From assembly GCF_014243345.1 (NCBI RefSeq), contig NZ_JACLZF010000002.1, positions 868,001 through 932,000 on the forward strand: a DNA stretch of 64,000 nt, read 5' to 3'. This document shows positions 49,972 through 58,109 of the stretch, piece by piece. Each line of letters opens with the position of its first letter. The stretch's first letter is position 1. The position numbers and the translations under genes were made by a program. The notes beneath the pieces were generated by a model that saw nothing but the letters and a program-made list of their open reading frames with translations, searched no databases and had not been told where the DNA came from. The stretch comes from Robiginitalea sp. SC105 (GTDB lineage Bacteria > Bacteroidota > Bacteroidia > Flavobacteriales > Flavobacteriaceae).

Positions 49972-51087
49972 TTAGTTCCCGGTTTCCCGGATGGCCACCC
50001 CAACCATGGAGTCTGCCGTGCCGTAATACAGGTACCAGCGATCCCTGAAATAGACCAGCCCTTCGATAAAGGTGGTGCCTGCCTGGTACTGTCCGCTGAT
50101 TTCATGCGGCAGGCTCGGACAGATAAAAGGCGTATCCAGCCGTTCCAGGAATACGGCGGGGTCCTCCCGGCTGAACAGGACCTGTCCGCCACAGTAGCTG
50201 CCTTCCGGGGTTTCGGCCCCGGCACCTTCCCCACTGAGGTTTTTCCCATTGTAGAGGAGGAGGATCCCCGCATCGGTGTAAAGCGCCGGCGGCCCGGGTT
50301 CTGTCAGGTGGCTGTCAAAGCTGCCCGTGGTCGGCAGGAACGGTTTCAGCAGGTCCCCGTTGTCATCGGTCAGGGGCATCCAGTCCCTGCCGTCGGTGGA
50401 GGTGGCCACATTTACAAAGAGTTCCCCCCAGTACATATAGTATTTGCCGTCAATTTTTTTGGCAATCAGCCGCCCGTCCCGCAATTCGGTAACCACGGAG
50501 CCGGATTTGCTCCAGTGGTCCAGGAAAGCGCCATTGTGGGCATCCTCAAAAACCGGCCCGTGCTTTACCCAGTTTATCAGGTCCGGGGAGGTGGCACTTG
50601 AAAGGCGCGCCGTCTCCCGGTTCCAGCTGGTGTAGAGCATCAGGTAGTTGCCGTCTTCGAGTTCCACCACCCTGGGGTCTTCCACGCCGCCCGGGAAATC
50701 CCAACGGCTTTGGACCCCGGGTTCCGGGTAAAGCACGGGGTCCTTGTAGCGGGTAAACCGGATGCCATCCGTACTCCATGCCAGGCCGATCCGCGAAGTG
50801 CGCTCCCCCAGACGGGCATCCGGGTTGTCTTCGGCCCTGAAAAGCAGGAAAACCGTATCATTCCGTACCACGGCCCCGGGGTTGAATACATCGGCCTGCT
50901 GCCAGCGGACTTCCCGCCCGGCCATCGGGCAGAAAAAGACCGCCGTGGAATCGGGTTGGAGGATCGGGTTCTCCGGGGGCTTCACAAACCCTAGCAGCCA
51001 GGGGTCCTGTGCGGTGAGCAAACAGGGGAGCCCCAGCAGTAAGGCCAGGGGGAGCGCAAAGAGGCGTCTTCTAATGAGTTGCTTCAT
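49972..51087 (-). CDS. GH130-family glycoside phosphorylase/hydrolase, secreted
   Basis: The 371-residue protein has a signal peptide (ALPLALLLGLPCLLTAQ) and a five-bladed propeller of the GH130 type: ADVFNPGAVVRNDTVFLLFRAEDNPDARLGERTSRIGLAWSTDG contains N-P-G-A, R-A-E-D and S-R-I-G, and FPGGVEDPRVVELEDGNYLML the catalytic Asp (Asp137 in VEDPR). GPPALYTDAGILLLYNGKN and YQAGTTFIEGLVYFRDRWYLYYGTADSMVGVA are later blades with metal-independent substrate contacts. GH130 members are phosphorylases of beta-mannosides, or hydrolases where phosphate residues are lost; secretion favours hydrolysis here since phosphate is scarce outside. First gene of the operon with the sulfatase. Confidence 0.88.
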   Translation of the reverse strand: MKQLIRRRLFALPLALLLGLPCLLTAQDPWLLGFVKPPENPILQPDSTAVFFCPMAGREVRWQQADVFNPGAVVRNDTVFLLFRAEDNPDARLGERTSRIGLAWSTDGIRFTRYKDPVLYPEPGVQSRWDFPGGVEDPRVVELEDGNYLMLYTSWNRETARLSSATSPDLINWVKHGPVFEDAHNGAFLDHWSKSGSVVTELRDGRLIAKKIDGKYYMYWGELFVNVATSTDGRDWMPLTDDNGDLLKPFLPTTGSFDSHLTEPGPPALYTDAGILLLYNGKNLSGEGAGAETPEGSYCGGQVLFSREDPAVFLERLDTPFICPSLPHEISGQYQAGTTFIEGLVYFRDRWYLYYGTADSMVGVAIRETGN

Positions 51088-51183
51088 GCCGAAATCGATT
51101 TACGGCTAAATATACGACCAATAAAATCGGAAGGTGGCGGGAAATCCACCGGAATGGATTTCAGTATATTTATCCCAAACCCA

Positions 51184-52056
51184 ATGTCCATGGACAAACC
51201 AAATGCGGGCTTGCCTGCGATCTGCTCGATATCGATTTTCCTGATAGTTTTGTGTGCCTGCCGCGGGGGCGGAAAGGATGGGCGGCAATCAGAATCCGGG
51301 GCATTGCCCCCGGGACGCACGGAGGCCGTGGCATCGGACCTGGCAGATTCCACAAACCGCACCGGTTCTCCGGAGGCAGGGAAAGACGGGTATGCAGCAG
51401 GATCCTCGGGCACCGGAGAGGACCCCGGGGGGTCCGCCGGGGATCGGACCGGGCGGGCGGGCATCCCGAAACCCCCTTCATTGGAAAGCCTTCCGGACAC
51501 GGCCTTCATCCGACTGGCGGATTACAGCGACGGTTTCTCCTACGATTTGCGCTACGCCACCAATAACAACTTCCTGGAAGAAGCGGTCTACCCTTGCGGG
51601 GAGTGTTATACGCGGGTTAAGACAGCTCGTGCCCTGCTGGATGCCAACCGGGAATTCCGCAGCCTCGGGTATCGCATCCGGTTCTTTGATTGTTACCGGC
51701 CCAATTCGGTGCAGTACAAAATGTGGGAGCTGGTGCCAAACCCCCAGTATGTGGCCAACCCGGTAAAGGGTTCCATCCACAACAAAGGCGGGGCCGTGGA
51801 CATCACCCTGGAAACCCTGGATGGCGCACCTCTGGACATGGGGACGGACTTTGATTATTTTGGCCCGAGGGCCCATCACGACCACACCGATCTCCCCGAA
51901 GCGGTACTGGAGCACCGGAGGGTGCTGAAAGAGACTATGGAATCCCATGGATTCTGGTCCATACGGACGGAGTGGTGGCATTACAACCTCCGCACGGCCA
52001 CCAACGACCCGGTTGCGGATTTCAGGTGGCCCTGTGACAGAAACGAAAAGAGTTAG
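51184..52056 (+). CDS. D-alanyl-D-alanine dipeptidase (VanX/DdpX-like) lipoprotein
   Basis: The 290-residue protein starts MSMDKPNAGLPAICSISIFLIVLCAC, a lipoprotein-type signal, followed by a Gly/Ser/Thr-rich linker of about 75 residues (AGSSGTGEDPGGSAGDRTG). The catalytic domain (from about 115) is M15-type: YDLRYATNNNFLEEAVYPCGECY is the VanX start, RIRFFDCYRPNSVQYKMW the substrate Arg, SIHNKGGAVDITL the SxHxxGxAxD zinc site, and EWWHYNL the catalytic Glu and third His. It cleaves D-Ala-D-Ala in the periplasm, probably for peptidoglycan recycling or as nutrient rather than vancomycin resistance: no vanHA is near. ATG 51190 and 51154 are alternatives. The overlong linker is notable. Confidence 0.88.
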   Translation: MSMDKPNAGLPAICSISIFLIVLCACRGGGKDGRQSESGALPPGRTEAVASDLADSTNRTGSPEAGKDGYAAGSSGTGEDPGGSAGDRTGRAGIPKPPSLESLPDTAFIRLADYSDGFSYDLRYATNNNFLEEAVYPCGECYTRVKTARALLDANREFRSLGYRIRFFDCYRPNSVQYKMWELVPNPQYVANPVKGSIHNKGGAVDITLETLDGAPLDMGTDFDYFGPRAHHDHTDLPEAVLEHRRVLKETMESHGFWSIRTEWWHYNLRTATNDPVADFRWPCDRNEKS

Positions 52057-52058
52057 CC

Positions 52059-52098
52059 ATGGTTAAAAGAACGGTAGTATGGTAAAAAGAACAGTGAT
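52059..52098 (+). repeat. 20-bp tandem duplication of a gene start
   Basis: ATGGTTAAAAGAACGGTAGT is followed directly by ATGGTAAAAAGAACAGTGAT, which match at 16 of 20 positions. The first copy is a seven-codon frame with a start of its own (MVKRTVVW, stop); the second begins the esterase gene at 52079 (MVKRTVIL). Confidence 0.75.
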
Positions 52099-52999
52099 AT
52101 TGGGGATTTCCCTGATGGCGGCCGCAGGTTGCGCTGCCCAGGACCTGCGGCTGGATATCTGGCCGGTGGGGGAGGTGGCACACCGCATCCCCTCAGGGGA
52201 AACCGAAGTGAGGGAACAGGGGGACATCCTGCGGATCAGCAAGGTGCAGGTCCCGGATATGGAAGTGTATTTGCCGGAGGGCGATGCGAAGGGGCGTCAG
52301 GCCGTACTGATCCTGCCCGGCGGGGGCTACCAGATACTGGCCTACGACTGGGAGGGATCCGCCTATGGCAGGTTGCTGAGCGGGCAGGGCCTTGTGGCCG
52401 TTGTCCTGAAATACCGGCTCCCTTCGGCCTCATCGCAGAGCCAGCCCGGACAGGTTCCCCTGAGCGACGCCCAGCGGGCTTTGCGGCTCATACGGTCAAA
52501 TGCATTGGACTGGGGCGTGGATCCCGACCGGATCGGGGTGATGGGCTTTTCGGCAGGGGGGCACCTGGCAGCCAGTCTCAGTACCCGTTACGGCGAACGG
52601 GTCTATAACCCGGTGGATCAGCTGGACAGCCTGAGTGCCCGGCCCGATTTTTCCATCCTGGTCTACCCGGTGATCTCCTTCCGGGAAGAAGTTGGACATA
52701 GCGGCTCCCGGCGTGCCCTGCTGGGCGAAAACCCATCGGAGGCCCTGATTTCCAAATACTCGGCAGACGAACAGGTAGGGCCCGGGACGCCCCCGGCCTT
52801 CCTGTTGCATGCGGCAGATGACCAGGCGGTTCCCGTCGCCAACAGCCTGAGGTACTACCAGGCGCTGCTCGACCATAAAATCCCTGCAAGCATGCACCTT
52901 TATCCCGAAGGTGGGCACGGGTTTTCGCTTGCGGCCGACAGGCCGTACCTCGCCGGATGGACCGGGCAACTTCTATCCTGGCTGGAACAGCTTGATTAA
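52079..52999 (+). CDS. BD-FAE/acetyl-xylan-esterase-like alpha/beta hydrolase
   Basis: The 306-residue enzyme has a lipoprotein signal (VILGISLMAAAGC; Cys18). LILPGGGYQILAYDWEG is the H/P-GGG oxyanion loop, DWGVDPDRIGVMGFSAGGHLAA the nucleophile elbow (Ser158 in GFSAGGH), HAADDQAVPVANSLRY the Asp and YPEGGHGFSLA the His. This pattern is that of the bifunctional carbohydrate acetyl- and feruloyl-esterase group found in polysaccharide loci. Its role would be to deacylate the glycan handled by the neighbouring sulfatase and GH130-like protein. It starts 22 bp after the dipeptidase gene, in the second of two tandem start-codon copies. Convergent with the Gfo/Idh/MocA gene. Confidence 0.88.
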   Translation: MVKRTVILGISLMAAAGCAAQDLRLDIWPVGEVAHRIPSGETEVREQGDILRISKVQVPDMEVYLPEGDAKGRQAVLILPGGGYQILAYDWEGSAYGRLLSGQGLVAVVLKYRLPSASSQSQPGQVPLSDAQRALRLIRSNALDWGVDPDRIGVMGFSAGGHLAASLSTRYGERVYNPVDQLDSLSARPDFSILVYPVISFREEVGHSGSRRALLGENPSEALISKYSADEQVGPGTPPAFLLHAADDQAVPVANSLRYYQALLDHKIPASMHLYPEGGHGFSLAADRPYLAGWTGQLLSWLEQLD

Positions 53000-53007
53000 C
53001 TGCTTGC

Positions 53008-54375
53008 CTAGGCCTGTTTAAACGGGTGCTCCCAACCTTCCCGGTAGGCGCGTTTCAGCAAGGCGGTGGCAGCAGCATCCCCGGGGATCACTTTTTGTAC
53101 CGGGTCGTATTGCAGGGAGCGACCCAGTTTTTGGGACAGGTTGGCCAGGATACAACTGGCCGAGGAGATGTGGCCTTCCTCAATATCCGAAAAGGGGCGG
53201 GTGTTGTTTTCGATGGAAGCAAGGAAATCCAGCATATGCCGGCGTGTCGCCGGAACCGCGTGTAGCTCGATGTCGGGCTCCTGGGCATCGCCGGGGTATT
53301 TTTCCCGTTCGTACAGCACATCCCCGTGGATGGTCGGGGCGTCGCCTGCTGGGATAAAATCGTACTGCATCACACTGCCGGCAAGGGTCCCTTTTTCCCC
53401 GTAGATCTTAAAGGCCCACGGGTATTCCGGGTCGGGCGGGGTGCCCCAGCTGCGATGCTGCCAGTGGACCTCAAAATCGTCGTATTCGAATACTGCGGAC
53501 TGGGTGTCGGTAATGTTGGATTTCCCGCCGGTCTGCACATAGATCCCGCCGTGGGAAGTTATCCGGTTGGGCCAGCGCAGGTCCAGCATCCACCGGACGG
53601 TGTCGAGCATGTGTACGCACATATCGCCCATGATCCCATTGCCGTATTCCATGAAGGTCCGCCACCAGCGCCGGTGCGGCAACCCGTCATAGGGCCGTTT
53701 GGGTGCGGGCCCCGTCCAGAGTTCGTAATCAAAGAAATCCGGAACTTCCTGAAGGGGTGGGTTCCCGTCTGCCCGCATATGGTAGTAGCAGCAGATTTCC
53801 ACATGCCCGATTTTTCCCAGCATCCCGGTGTCGATAAACTTTTTCTTCGCCTCCTGCAGGTGGGGCGTGCTGCGGCGCTGGGTGCCCACCTGCACGGTGC
53901 GGCCGTATTGCCGGGCGGCAGCCAGGATTGCCTCCCCTTCGAGCACATCCACGCTGATGGGTTTCTGCAGGTAGACATGGGCGCCCTGCTTCATCGCCTC
54001 TATGGCCGTAAGCGCATGCCAGTGGTCGGGGGTGCCGATCAGGACGATATCCATTTCCGTTTCCGCCAGCATCTTGCGGTAATCGCTGAATAGGCGGGGT
54101 TTGCCCTTGAATTCGGGTCGCTGGGAGGTGAGGCGGGCAGCTTCCTCCAGCATATGCCGGTCCACATCGCAAAGGGCTACCACTTCCACGGGGGCCACCT
54201 GCATGAGCCGCCAGAGGTCCATCTTGCCGTACCACCCGGTGCCGATCAGGCCTACTTTCCAGGGCTTGTCACGGTAAATAAGGTCCATGCCGTAGGCGCC
54301 CATGCTGGATAGCAGGGCAACGGCCGATGCGCTTTTGACGAAATTCCTCCTGTTGATGTTGAAATGTGGTTCCAT
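53008..54375 (-). CDS. Tat-exported Gfo/Idh/MocA-family oxidoreductase
   Basis: The 455-residue protein begins MEPHFNINRRNFVKSASAVALLSSMG, a twin-arginine signal, so it is folded with its NAD(P) cofactor before export or keeps it tightly bound. The Rossmann start is VGLIGTGWYGKMDLWRL; ALCDVDRHM, VLIGTPDHWHALTAIEAMKQGAHVYLQKPISVDV contain the E/QKP motif and GTQRRSTPHLQEAKK the next element. DMCVHMLDTVRWMLDLRWPNRI is the C-domain helix with the conserved His. The usual EKP is QKP here. Known family members oxidise or isomerise sugars via NAD. An in-frame TTG 54393 lies 18 bp upstream but ATG 54375 fits the Tat signal. Confidence 0.9.
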   Translation of the reverse strand: MEPHFNINRRNFVKSASAVALLSSMGAYGMDLIYRDKPWKVGLIGTGWYGKMDLWRLMQVAPVEVVALCDVDRHMLEEAARLTSQRPEFKGKPRLFSDYRKMLAETEMDIVLIGTPDHWHALTAIEAMKQGAHVYLQKPISVDVLEGEAILAAARQYGRTVQVGTQRRSTPHLQEAKKKFIDTGMLGKIGHVEICCYYHMRADGNPPLQEVPDFFDYELWTGPAPKRPYDGLPHRRWWRTFMEYGNGIMGDMCVHMLDTVRWMLDLRWPNRITSHGGIYVQTGGKSNITDTQSAVFEYDDFEVHWQHRSWGTPPDPEYPWAFKIYGEKGTLAGSVMQYDFIPAGDAPTIHGDVLYEREKYPGDAQEPDIELHAVPATRRHMLDFLASIENNTRPFSDIEEGHISSASCILANLSQKLGRSLQYDPVQKVIPGDAAATALLKRAYREGWEHPFKQA

Positions 54376-54392
54376 AGGTTGCGGGTTGGTCA

Positions 54393-54406
54393 ATTGGTTA
54401 ATTGGT
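54393..54406. repeat. Short repeat shared with 38180-38193 (inverted)
   Basis: ATTGGTTAATTGGT with neighbouring TTGGTCA and GGTTAA units lies upstream of the Gfo/Idh/MocA gene. It is the exact inverse of the 38180-38193 sequence. Confidence 0.6.
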
Positions 54407-54457
54407 CAGATGGTTAAAAGCTTATCCTGGCTGGTTTCTAAATATATGAAATACTCC

Positions 54458-55633
54458 TTATACGGCCTTCGCCTCAACCACCTGCAGGGATTCGTCGTGC
54501 AGGCGGATAAAAAACAGGTAGGTATCCCCCCCGCTTCGGATCCGGTTGCGCTTGCGGATCTTCGCCACGTCTTCCGGGAAATTCCGGCTGTTTACATGGC
54601 CTTTGCGAAAGGGGAGGCGACCCGGTTTATAGGGAAGGGAGCGCAGGACCCTGAAGCGCCTTCCCGGAAAGGGGATGAGCGCATCGGAGGTGTATAAGTG
54701 GGTGTGCCGGTGCAATTTACCCAACTCATAATGGTCGCCCACCAGTTTGAAGGCACCGGCTTTGAGCAGGGCTGCCCCCGGTTCGTAGAGGTACTTCGCC
54801 AGGGGGGTGGTTCGCGAAACCGACGCAGCCTCCTCGGCCAGGGTAAAGGTGAAGGGAGGCATGCCGTCAGCCAGGTCAAGGGCTTTGATCCGGGGCTCCC
54901 CGGAAAACCCTTTTTGCAGGATCCACAGCAATTCCCGCACTTCGTTGTTCCAGGCCACCACATGCACTTCCCGCACAAATTCCAGGGAGGCAAGGCCGGC
55001 CCGGATATCGAGCATGGGGGCGGTTTTCAGCAGCAGGTTGTCGGTGGCCTGCAACAGCAGGTCCAGGTTTTGGGGAATTTCCGGCGTATAGTCCTCCAGG
55101 CGGATTACCTTCCCCTTTGTCTGATGCCGTCGGGAGGGGTCCGCATAGATCCAGGACGGCCGGTTGGCATGCCCTTCCATCATGCGGATGTATTCCAGGC
55201 CGTCGACGGCATGCACCCTGACGTTTGTGGCCCCGAGTACCTGGAAATTATGTGCGGCTATCAGGGCCAGTTCCGGGTCGATCTCACAGTATTCTACCCG
55301 GTTTACCCGGCGGGCAAAAAAAGTGCTGTCCACCCCGAATCCCCCGGTGAGGTCCACCAGCCACTCCCCGGAAACCAGGCCGGCTTTATAGGCGGCGGTT
55401 TGCTCTGAAGAGGCCTGCTCCAGATTGAGCCCTGGGGGGTAATAGATGCCCGGTGTTTCATGCCAGGAGGGAAGTTTTTCGCGGGCCTTTTTCCGGCCTG
55501 AAAGCTGCTGGGCGAGTTCCTGGGGAGAAACCCAGTCAAACGGGCTGGGTTTGAGGGCAATTGACAAAATGTCAGTAGCCTTATTTTTTAGAATAAAATC
55601 CTGTACACCAGTATTTAAAATATACTTATTCAA
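54458..55633 (-). CDS. THUMP-like class I SAM-dependent methyltransferase
   Basis: The 391-residue protein has the N-terminal KLPSWHETPGIYYPPGLNLEQASSEQTAAYKA typical of the family, then the SAM-binding WLVDLTGGFGVDSTFFARRVNRVEYCEIDPELA, and WIYADPSRR with DPSRR as the catalytic motif. A THUMP-like domain follows (VREVHVVAWNNEVRELLWILQKG, LYEPGAALLKAGAFKLVGDHYELGKLHRHTHLYTSD). It probably methylates RNA, but no substrate is proved. The start codon is TTG 55633: MNKYILNTGVQDFILKN is family-like and no nearer ATG exists. Last gene of the minus-strand operon that begins with tsaD; 7 bp follow the AI-2E stop. Confidence 0.87.
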   Translation of the reverse strand: MNKYILNTGVQDFILKNKATDILSIALKPSPFDWVSPQELAQQLSGRKKAREKLPSWHETPGIYYPPGLNLEQASSEQTAAYKAGLVSGEWLVDLTGGFGVDSTFFARRVNRVEYCEIDPELALIAAHNFQVLGATNVRVHAVDGLEYIRMMEGHANRPSWIYADPSRRHQTKGKVIRLEDYTPEIPQNLDLLLQATDNLLLKTAPMLDIRAGLASLEFVREVHVVAWNNEVRELLWILQKGFSGEPRIKALDLADGMPPFTFTLAEEAASVSRTTPLAKYLYEPGAALLKAGAFKLVGDHYELGKLHRHTHLYTSDALIPFPGRRFRVLRSLPYKPGRLPFRKGHVNSRNFPEDVAKIRKRNRIRSGGDTYLFFIRLHDESLQVVEAKAV

Positions 55634-55640
55634 AGTATAC

Positions 55641-56741
55641 CTATAAATTTTTGGTCAGTCGCTGGACGATCTTGTTTTCGGCCAGGAATTCCTTTAAAAT
55701 CACCTTTAAAGCAGTGTATCCGGGTACGGCAACGATCATCCCCAGGACCCCGAAAAGCAAGCCGACAATGATGATGATCAGGAAAATTTCCAGCGGGTGG
55801 GAGCGCACGCTGTTGGAGAAAATAACCGGTTGGGAAAAGAAGTTATCCACCAGCTGACCGATGCCCAGCCCGAGCAGTACCCAGCCCACATTCGGGAGGA
55901 TAACCGAACTGAAGTCGGCACCCAGGCTGCTGGTCATGGTCAGCACGATCATGACCACCCCCCCGATGATCGGGCCGATGTAAGGGATGATATTGAACAG
56001 GGCACAAAGGAAGGCGATGACCACCGCGTCTTCGATGCCCACCAGCAGCAGCAGGATGGTGTAGATGACGAACAGGACGAAGATCTGGCCGAGGAGCCCG
56101 ACAAAGTATCGCGATAGCAAGCCCTTGATTTTTTCCAGGGAATGAAGCATTTTTCCCTCCTTGTTGTCAGGGACCACTATCATCAGGCTGTTCTGGAACA
56201 GGCGGCTGTCCTTGAGGAAGAAGAAGGCGATAAACAGGACCGAAAAAAGCCCGATGCTCAGATTGCTCAGCACCCCGACGATGGAATTGAGCATGTCGGG
56301 GATAAAGCCGACATCCAGGCCTTCCAGCACATTTTTCTCAATATCCGACCTCTGAATCATAGCGTCTATGGACCCAGGGGAGGCCCCAAGATAGGTCGTG
56401 ATTTCGTCATACAGGTTGTTCAGGTCCTGTTGCAGCGCATCCATGTCCAACAGGGACAGGTTCCGGCCCTGCTCAGTGATCAGGGGGATAAACAGGGAAC
56501 CGATCCCCGCCAGCAGGCCCAGCATCAGCAGGACCACGGTCACAACGGCCAGGGTATTGGGAAACTTCAGCCTTTGCCTGAGGAAGAGCACCACCGGCCT
56601 GCCCATAAGCGCAATGACCGCGGCGATCAGTACATAGGCGATTACCGAGCGGATCAGGTATAGGAAGTAAAGGGTAAGCACGATGCCCGCCAGAATAAAG
56701 ACGGCCCTTAAAATTCCATTGGCCAGGGTTTTAGCATCCAT
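55641..56741 (-). CDS. AI-2E-family (PF01594) permease
   Basis: The 366-residue integral membrane protein has about seven or eight helices: an N-terminal cluster (AVFILAGIVLTLYFLYLI, VIAYVLIAAVIALMGRPVVLFL, TLAVVTVVLLMLGLLAGIGSLFIPLI), a long soluble segment (MDALQQDLNNLYDEITTYLGA) and a C-terminal group with GLLGQIFVLFVIYTILLLLVGIEDAVVIAFLCALFNIIPYIGPIIGGVVMIV, the family's I-P-Y-x-G-P motif. The AI-2 exporter label is from one E. coli member; others transport Na+/H+ or unknown substrates, so no function is inferred here. It sits in the rRNA/tRNA-modification operon, 7 bp before the next gene. Confidence 0.9.
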   Translation of the reverse strand: MDAKTLANGILRAVFILAGIVLTLYFLYLIRSVIAYVLIAAVIALMGRPVVLFLRQRLKFPNTLAVVTVVLLMLGLLAGIGSLFIPLITEQGRNLSLLDMDALQQDLNNLYDEITTYLGASPGSIDAMIQRSDIEKNVLEGLDVGFIPDMLNSIVGVLSNLSIGLFSVLFIAFFFLKDSRLFQNSLMIVVPDNKEGKMLHSLEKIKGLLSRYFVGLLGQIFVLFVIYTILLLLVGIEDAVVIAFLCALFNIIPYIGPIIGGVVMIVLTMTSSLGADFSSVILPNVGWVLLGLGIGQLVDNFFSQPVIFSNSVRSHPLEIFLIIIIVGLLFGVLGMIVAVPGYTALKVILKEFLAENKIVQRLTKNL

Positions 56742-56746
56742 GCCGA

Positions 56747-57388
56747 TCAGTTTTTAAATGCGTAATTCACGATGTTTGCGCCCATTTGCAAGGCTTTGCG
56801 CCGGACTTCCTCCGGATCGTTGTGGACTTCGGGCTCCTCCCATCCATCCCCGAGGTCCGACTCTACAGTAAACAGGAGCACCAGTCGCCCCTCGTGGAAA
56901 TAACCGAATGCCTGCGGCCGTTTCCCGTCGTGTTCATGGATTTTCGGCAGGCCCTCCGGAAAACTGAAAGGTTGCCGGAAAATCGGGTGGTCGGCCCCCA
57001 GTTCCTGCAATTCCTTGTCCGGGAAAATCTTGGGGAGTTCCTTCTGGAGGTATTCCGCCATGCCGTAATTGTCGTCGATATGCAGGAAGCCCCCGCTGAG
57101 GAGGTAGGTGCGGATATTTTCGGCCTCTTCCCCGGAAAAAAGGACATTGCCGTGCCCCGTCATGTGCAGGAAGGGATACTGAAACAGGGCCGGGCTGTCT
57201 GCGGCTACCGTGCCCGGTGAGGTTTCCAGGTCCGTTCCGATCTGCGAATTGCAGAAACGGATGAGGTTGGGCAGGGCGGTAGGATTCGCATACCAGTCGC
57301 CCCCGCCCCGGTATTTGAGGACGGCGATTTCCTGTGCAAAACCGTTGCAGGCGACTCCCATTATCAGCAAGATGGCCAGTTTTTTCAT
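56747..57388 (-). CDS. DUF4159-family secreted protein
   Basis: The 213-residue protein has a signal peptide (MKKLAILLIMGVACNGFAQ) and the DUF4159 domain: IAVLKYRGGGDWYANPTALPNLIRFCNSQIGTD at the start, FPFLHMTGHGNVLFSGEEAENIRTYLLSGGFLHIDDNYGM in the middle, with the T-G-H-G and G-G-F-L-H-x-D-D motifs, and HEGRLVLLFTVESDLGDGWEEPEVHND later. The fold resembles a class I glutamine-amidotransferase-like or ThuA domain, but no activity is known. It is the fourth gene in the operon (tsaD, TfoX, rsmE before it) and ends 5 bp before the AI-2E gene. Secreted into the periplasm. Confidence 0.85.
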   Translation of the reverse strand: MKKLAILLIMGVACNGFAQEIAVLKYRGGGDWYANPTALPNLIRFCNSQIGTDLETSPGTVAADSPALFQYPFLHMTGHGNVLFSGEEAENIRTYLLSGGFLHIDDNYGMAEYLQKELPKIFPDKELQELGADHPIFRQPFSFPEGLPKIHEHDGKRPQAFGYFHEGRLVLLFTVESDLGDGWEEPEVHNDPEEVRRKALQMGANIVNYAFKN

Positions 57389-57401
57389 GTCTTGTATTTT
57401 G

Positions 57402-58109
57402 TCAGCCGTTGTTGATCAGGTTGACCGTGGTGCAGGCCACAAGGGCAGCCGTTTCGGTCCGCAGCCTGCTTTCCCCAAGGGATACCGGTATAAACCCCCT
57501 GTCGACCGCCATTTCGATTTCGTCCCGGCTGAAATCGCCCTCAGGTCCTATGAGGATAACCACGTCCTTGTCTGCGGCCACCCGGCGCTTAAGGTCCATT
57601 TTTTCGTCATCCTCGCAATGTGCAATAAACTTCAGCACGGGTTGGCCGTTTTTGAGGAAATCCGGGAGGGAGACCGGTTCGTCGAGTTCCGGCAGATAGG
57701 TGCGCAGGCTCTGTTTCATCGCTTCCTGTATGACCCGCTGCAACCGTTCCATCGGGAGTTTGGTGCGCTCGGAGCGCTCACAGATGATGGGGGTGATCCG
57801 GTTGACCCCGATTTCCGTAGCCTTTTCAAGGAACCATTCGAAGCGGTCCATCTTTTTGGTAGGCGCAACGGCCAGGTGCAGGTGGTACATTTTCTGGTGC
57901 ATCTTCCGCGTATCAAGGATCCGACCCATGCAGCGGTCGGGATCGGCCTCCATGATTTCAGCAGTGAACAGGTAGCCCTTCCCATTGGTAATATGCAGCT
58001 GGTCGCCTGCCCTTTTGCGTAGCACCTTCACGATGTGCCGGCTCTCTTCGGGGGAAAATGAAAATTGGTGGACGCTGGTGTCCAGGAGCGGGTGGTAGAA
58101 ATAATTCAT
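57402..58109 (-). CDS. rsmE: 16S rRNA (uracil1498-N3)-methyltransferase
   Basis: The 235-residue enzyme is a SPOUT methyltransferase that modifies U1498 of 16S rRNA in the 30S subunit. N-terminal MNYFYHPLLDTSVHQFSFSPEESRHIVKVLRKRAGDQLHITNGKGYLFTAEI is the RsmE PUA-like domain. KMDRFEWFLEKATEIGVNRITPIICERSERTKL is the following conserved block, and the SPOUT knot is VILIGPEGDFSRDEIEMAVDRGFIPVSLGESRLRTETAALVACT. ATG 58109 is chosen since MNYFYHP is the canonical start; an extension to 58175 exists. Its ATG overlaps the stop of the TfoX-like gene by 4 bp (ATGA), so the two are translationally coupled. Confidence 0.95.
   Translation of the reverse strand: MNYFYHPLLDTSVHQFSFSPEESRHIVKVLRKRAGDQLHITNGKGYLFTAEIMEADPDRCMGRILDTRKMHQKMYHLHLAVAPTKKMDRFEWFLEKATEIGVNRITPIICERSERTKLPMERLQRVIQEAMKQSLRTYLPELDEPVSLPDFLKNGQPVLKFIAHCEDDEKMDLKRRVAADKDVVILIGPEGDFSRDEIEMAVDRGFIPVSLGESRLRTETAALVACTTVNLINNG

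Noticed and set aside
51184-52056. Vancomycin resistance cluster
   Set aside because: A VanX-like gene occurs without vanH, vanA, vanR or vanS, so resistance is not supported.
55641-56741. Quorum-sensing AI-2 exporter
   Set aside because: The family name is historical; most members transport other or unknown substrates and no lux genes are near.
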